Positions 6,334-8,482 of a DNA stretch of 8,482 nucleotides are shown here, in pieces. Numbering within the stretch: position 1 is the stretch's first letter; each line of letters opens with the position of its first letter. The position numbers were made by a program, and so were the translations under genes. Origin of the DNA: RCC1774 sp050330855 (GTDB lineage: Bacteria; Cyanobacteriota; Cyanobacteriia; Thermosynechococcales; Thermosynechococcaceae); the NCBI GenBank assembly GCA_050330855.1, contig JBHJNL010000198.1, positions 1-8,482 on the forward strand. Direction: 5' to 3'. The notes beneath the pieces were generated by a model, which saw nothing but the letters and a program-made list of their open reading frames with translations, was not told the origin of the DNA and did not search any database.

Positions 6334-6480
6334 ATGAATAGTTCAGAAAAAAGATTCATCGGTTTTACACAGTTCTCAGAGACTTGGAATGGCCGTCTCG
6401 CTATGATGGGATTAGTCATTGCCCTTGCTGAAGAGCTGATTACAGGTCAAGGCTTTCTACATGCCTTACGCCTCCTATAG
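6334..6480 (+). CDS. High-light-inducible protein (Hli/Scp), first of a tandem pair
   Basis: This is a 48-aa single-helix thylakoid protein of the chlorophyll a/b-binding superfamily. It is too short for most gene finders. The diagnostic motif is FSETWNGRLAMMGLVIALAEE (residues 14-34), where the Glu, Asn and Arg of ExxNGRxAM bind chlorophyll and stabilise a helix dimer. The helix is followed by ITGQGFLHALRLL. Hli proteins shield photosystem II assembly intermediates and chlorophyll synthase from light damage. Start: ATG at 6334 with GGAG at 6321-6324, 9 nt upstream; stop TAG at 6478-6480. The promoter has HLR1-like repeats, in line with high-light induction. A second hli gene follows 117 nt downstream. 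Confidence 0.93.
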   Translation: MNSSEKRFIGFTQFSETWNGRLAMMGLVIALAEELITGQGFLHALRLL

Positions 6481-6536
6481 AGATGCGATTTTTTCTTAGG
6501 GCTACTCTATGCTCAGGACACCAAAGTCCTAAAACT

Positions 6537-6552
6537 TCTATCATATGATAGA
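6537..6552. promoter_or_regulatory. Perfect 16-nt palindrome between the hli genes
   Basis: TCTATCATATGATAGA is fully self-complementary and sits 45 nt before the second hli ATG. A smaller hairpin, AGGAC-ACCAAA-GTCCT (6515-6530), lies just before it. It could be a protein-binding site for a separate promoter of the second gene or an RNA-processing hairpin. Sequence alone does not decide. Confidence 0.35.
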
Positions 6553-6597
6553 TGACATGATACCGATTCAAACACACAGCTTTTAGAGGTTATTCCC

Positions 6598-6750
6598 ATG
6601 CAAGATCAAGAAAATTCCACCGGCTTTACAAAATTTTCAGAAGCTTGGAACGGTCGTCTCGCCATGATTGGTTTTTCCCTCGCCGTTGTCACAGAGATAT
6701 TGACAGGGCAAGGTATTATCGGCCAAGTGCAGGCTTTGCTGACATTCTAA
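6598..6750 (+). CDS. High-light-inducible protein (Hli/Scp), second of a tandem pair
   Basis: This is a 50-aa single-helix chlorophyll-binding protein, a close paralogue of its upstream neighbour. It shares FT.FSE.WNGRLAM.G and the TGQG turn after the helix. The motif FSEAWNGRLAMIGFSLAVVTE spans residues 13-33, followed by LTGQGIIGQVQALLTF. Chlorophyll-ligand Glu, Asn and Arg are intact. Start: ATG at 6598 with GAGG at 6586-6589, 8 nt upstream; stop TAA at 6748-6750. It may share the upstream promoter or use its own, given the 117-nt gap and the palindrome in it. The strong hairpin at 6783-6812 probably ends the transcript. The tandem duplication suggests two partners able to form homo- or heterodimers. 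Confidence 0.93.
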   Translation: MQDQENSTGFTKFSEAWNGRLAMIGFSLAVVTEILTGQGIIGQVQALLTF

Positions 6751-6782
6751 AATTGATTATACAGATAGTCAAATCCTATTCA

Positions 6783-6812
6783 TAAGCCCGACCATAACCC
6801 TGGTCGGGCTTA
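6783..6812 (+). terminator. Strong hairpin ending the hli transcript
   Basis: TAAGCCCGACCA and TGGTCGGGCTTA form a perfect 12-bp stem around a 6-nt TAACCC loop, 32 nt after the second hli stop. No long T-run follows, only TT inside the stem end. It may therefore act as an inefficient or RNA-stabilising terminator. It also insulates the downstream sodB. Confidence 0.7.
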
Positions 6813-6850
6813 ACTGTCTGTAGGGCTTTCAGGATACTGAAGATAAAAGT

Positions 6851-6862
6851 CCCCCCTAGGGG
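6851..6862. promoter_or_regulatory. C/G-tract palindrome upstream of sodB
   Basis: CCCCCCTAGGGG contains the perfect 10-nt palindrome CCCCTAGGGG (6853-6862), set in AT-rich flanks and 71 nt before the sodB start. A -10-like TATATT at 6888-6893 lies downstream. The GC-tract-with-AT-flank layout is reminiscent of CsoR/RcnR/InrS-type operators. An mRNA hairpin is less likely because the two arms have no loop. Confidence 0.35.
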
Positions 6863-6932
6863 CATAGTATCTCTATGGATTAGGTTGTATATTGAATTTG
6901 CTGATTGAAGAGTTTTACAAGAGAGTAGAGCC

Positions 6933-7532
6933 TTGGCTTACGAACTACCGAATTTACCCTATGAATATACAGCCTTAGAACCTCATATTTCTAAGAGCAC
7001 TCTAGAGTTTCATCACGATAAGCATCATGCTGCTTATGTCAAAAAATTTAATACTGAAGCTCAAGGAACTGATTTAGAACATCAGTCTATTGAATCAGTT
7101 ATTAAGACAATTACCAATGATTCGACCAAGACAGGTCTTTTTAATAATGCAGCTCAGGCTTGGAATCATACATTCTACTGGAACAGTATGAAGCCCAACG
7201 GTGGCGGCAAGCCGACGGGAGAACTTGCCCAAAAAATTGATGCAGATTTTGGTAGCTTTGATCAGTTTGTAGAAGCGTTTAAAACTGCAGGTGCAACCCA
7301 GTTTGGAAGTGGTTGGGCTTGGTTGGTTCTCGCAGACAATACGCTAAAAGTAACTAAAACATCAAATGCTGAAAATCCTTTGATCAACGGTCACCATCCA
7401 TTGCTCACAATGGATGTTTGGGAACATGCTTACTACTTAGATTTTCAAAATAGACGCCCAGACTACATCAATACATTTTTGACAAATCTTGTCAATTGGG
7501 ACTTTGCCGCTCAAAACTTAGCCAACGCATAG
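6933..7532 (+). CDS. sodB: Iron superoxide dismutase
   Basis: This soluble cytoplasmic enzyme converts superoxide to oxygen and hydrogen peroxide. Its 199 aa are normal for bacterial Fe-SOD. The four metal ligands are His27 (in FHHDKHHAAYV), His79 (in NHTFYW), Asp161 and His165 (in DVWEHAYYLDFQNRRPDYI). The second-sphere Gln is in NNAAQAWNHTFYW, the arrangement of Fe enzymes. Mn enzymes supply this Gln from another site, so iron is favoured. The start is TTG at 6933 (AYELPNLPYEY follows, the invariant family N-terminus), with GAGAG at 6921-6925 seven bases before. No ATG fits. Codon use is AT-richer than in the metal-transport operon. It stands alone after the hli terminator, and its upstream C/G-tract may be regulatory. 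Confidence 0.97.
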   Translation: MAYELPNLPYEYTALEPHISKSTLEFHHDKHHAAYVKKFNTEAQGTDLEHQSIESVIKTITNDSTKTGLFNNAAQAWNHTFYWNSMKPNGGGKPTGELAQKIDADFGSFDQFVEAFKTAGATQFGSGWAWLVLADNTLKVTKTSNAENPLINGHHPLLTMDVWEHAYYLDFQNRRPDYINTFLTNLVNWDFAAQNLANA

Positions 7533-7552
7533 CCAGGATGCTGACTGTTTCA

Positions 7553-7580
7553 GGGGGGGTGAAAGTCCCTTCCAGGTAAC
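7553..7580 (+). other. G-rich stretch resembling part of a group II intron
   Basis: A seven-G run followed by TGAAAGTCCCTTCCAGGTAAC, just after sodB, resembles a conserved hairpin region I recall from domain I of bacterial group II introns. No GUGYG 5' end, reverse transcriptase or domain V is visible nearby. If related, it is a small relic. Chance resemblance is quite possible. Confidence 0.25.
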
Positions 7581-7668
7581 ACATCATTGAGCGTCCTGTA
7601 CGTGCCGTCCGCTCCTCACAGCATTTCATAGTCACAATGGTGGGGGCTGTGGGGAACGGAGCTGTTTT

Positions 7669-7702
7669 GTGAAGTTTCTAAAATTGTGAAGTTTCTAAAA
7701 TT
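7669..7702 (+). repeat. 17-nt perfect tandem duplication
   Basis: GTGAAGTTTCTAAAATT occurs twice head to tail (7669-7685 and 7686-7702), 24 nt before the next gene. It may be slippage, or a doubled regulator site in the leader of the small protein gene. Confidence 0.9.
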
Positions 7703-7726
7703 AGTCACTCTTTAAGTGTTCCTGTA

Positions 7727-7939
7727 ATGACCGATCCTGATTACCCTCATATCGTGCTCACCTTTGACTACAGAGGCTGGAAGGTTGAACTAGATCAAGG
7801 GGAGATGGACGGACAGACGACGTACTCAGTTTGGGCAAATCATGCCTTTGGTTGCGCTGTGGCCGTGCCCTATGCAACGTCTCGGAAAGAAGCGATTAGG
7901 CGTGCAAAGCAATGGATTGATGCTCAAATCAGGGCATGA
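7727..7939 (+). CDS. Small conserved-looking protein of unknown function (70 aa)
   Basis: I do not recognise a characterised family. The product is a soluble, mixed alpha/beta protein with no signal or membrane segment. It has a beta-rich first part (HIVLTFDYRGWKVELDQGE, then TTYSVWANHAFGCAVAVPYA). A final amphipathic basic helix follows (SRKEAIRRAKQWIDAQIRA). The balanced composition, the W/Y/G pattern and the well-formed C-terminal helix argue for a real gene. Short cyanobacterial hypothetical proteins with a similar GWKV...YSVW...EAI..AKQWID layout would be the expected relatives. No clear ribosome-binding site precedes the ATG at 7727, so an unusual leader is possible. The 17-nt tandem duplication lies just upstream. 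It stands alone on the plus strand, after sodB, with no informative neighbours. Confidence 0.65.
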   Translation: MTDPDYPHIVLTFDYRGWKVELDQGEMDGQTTYSVWANHAFGCAVAVPYATSRKEAIRRAKQWIDAQIRA

Positions 7940-8446
7940 GTCTTTTCAGGATTGATTGAGAAGTAGAAGCTGAACCCTCGAATTTCGCGCCAATGACATT
8001 TTTAGCAACGATAGCAGTGGCTGCTTGATCGCGTCAGATTAGCCTTGATTAGCGTAGACCATTGCTCTGAATCTGTATTATTGTCTGCCCTTGAACAATG
8101 CCCTTTCCCGAGGGGGAGTCATTCAGGGGCTTTTCATTTTTATCACTGAATAGTATCTATCGTTGTGGAGAGTGCGCCCCTCACTGATTCAACTAGGATA
8201 CAGCCAGCCAGAGCTAAAAATGCTTTCAGGAGAGTGATCTGAAAGGCTCTCCTGAACCCACCCAAAAATAGGGCTATGGCCTGCTCAAACAGCCATTTCT
8301 GTACACAGCCCTCTCCGTGACGGTGGCATGTCGCCTCAGATACCTTAAAATTCATATGCCTGTCAGATAGATCAGGAAATGGTGTCTAGAGCTATCCAGG
8401 GCTGAACAGCTTATACTTCAGTCACTATGAGCGAGGCAAGTGAGCT
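7940..8446. other. About 500-bp region without a convincing gene
   Basis: I see no supported gene on either strand. A weak hairpin with CTTTCCC/GGGGGAG (8103-8118) is followed at a distance by TTTTCATTTTT (8131-8141) and might end the small-protein transcript. A 70-codon minus-strand frame (8143-8355) covers a hairpin and lacks a good ribosome-binding site, so I did not call it. Confidence 0.5.
8225..8256. repeat. Inverted repeat with a 10-bp stem
   Basis: TTCAGGAGAG (8225-8234) pairs perfectly with CTCTCCTGAA (8247-8256) around a 12-nt loop. No T-run follows on the plus strand. It could be an RNA hairpin or the trace of a small mobile element in this gene-free stretch. Confidence 0.6.
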
Positions 8447-8482
8447 ATGACTGGAAAGCAAGCCTACCAAAACCGTACAGCA
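8447..8482 (+). CDS. Possible start of a gene cut by the window edge
   Basis: ATG at 8447 opens MTGKQAYQNRTA to the window end with no stop. GAGG at 8432-8435 is 11 nt upstream, which is slightly long. Only 12 codons are visible, so neither the gene nor its function can be established. Confidence 0.25.
   Translation, partial: MTGKQAYQNRTA

Noticed and set aside
8143..8355. 70-codon hydrophobic minus-strand frame
   Set aside because: It reads through an inverted repeat, lacks a clear ribosome-binding site and resembles no family I know.

Overview
The window looks like cyanobacterial chromosome. The octamer GCGATCGC (the HIP1 repeat of many cyanobacteria) occurs ten times between positions 7 and 6045. 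It also carries two single-helix high-light-inducible (Hli/Scp) proteins, a D-ribulose kinase start of the Synechococcus type, and an iron superoxide dismutase. I cannot name the species from sequence alone.

Left end (1-1180, all on the minus strand): the first 64 codons of an FGGY-family sugar kinase run off the window edge. Upstream of it is a toxin-antitoxin pair in which the antitoxin is intact. The PIN-domain toxin is split by about 103 bp of foreign sequence that shifts the frame, so the pair is a relic.

Centre (1180-5978): a nickel/cobalt module. On the minus strand a compact operon runs lipoprotein (3878-4732) -> NikL-like membrane-anchored protein -> CbiM/NikM substrate-binding membrane protein -> CbiQ transmembrane protein -> CbiO ATPase. 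Gaps are a few bases, with one TAATG overlap, so it reads as a single ECF-type (energy-coupling factor) Ni2+/Co2+ importer with an accessory lipoprotein. Across a 364-bp divergent intergenic region lies a NicO/RcnA-family Ni/Co membrane transporter with a His-rich loop on the plus strand. The shared control region holds a G-tract, a good sigma70-type promoter and a perfect 15-nt palindrome at the expected transcription start, all plausible sites for metal-responsive control.

Right end (5979-8482, plus strand): two tandem hli genes (48 and 50 aa) follow a promoter with HLR1-like repeats and end at a strong 12-bp hairpin. Next come sodB (Fe-SOD, TTG start), a short G-rich stretch resembling a group II intron fragment, a 17-nt tandem duplication, a 70-aa conserved-looking small protein, and about 500 bp with no convincing gene. 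This half has no HIP1 sites and looks more AT-rich than the metal operon.

I see no clearly new defence or mobile system. The most interesting points are the accessory lipoprotein in the Ni/Co importer operon, the import/NicO divergon with candidate operators, a similar C/G-tract upstream of sodB, and the interrupted toxin.
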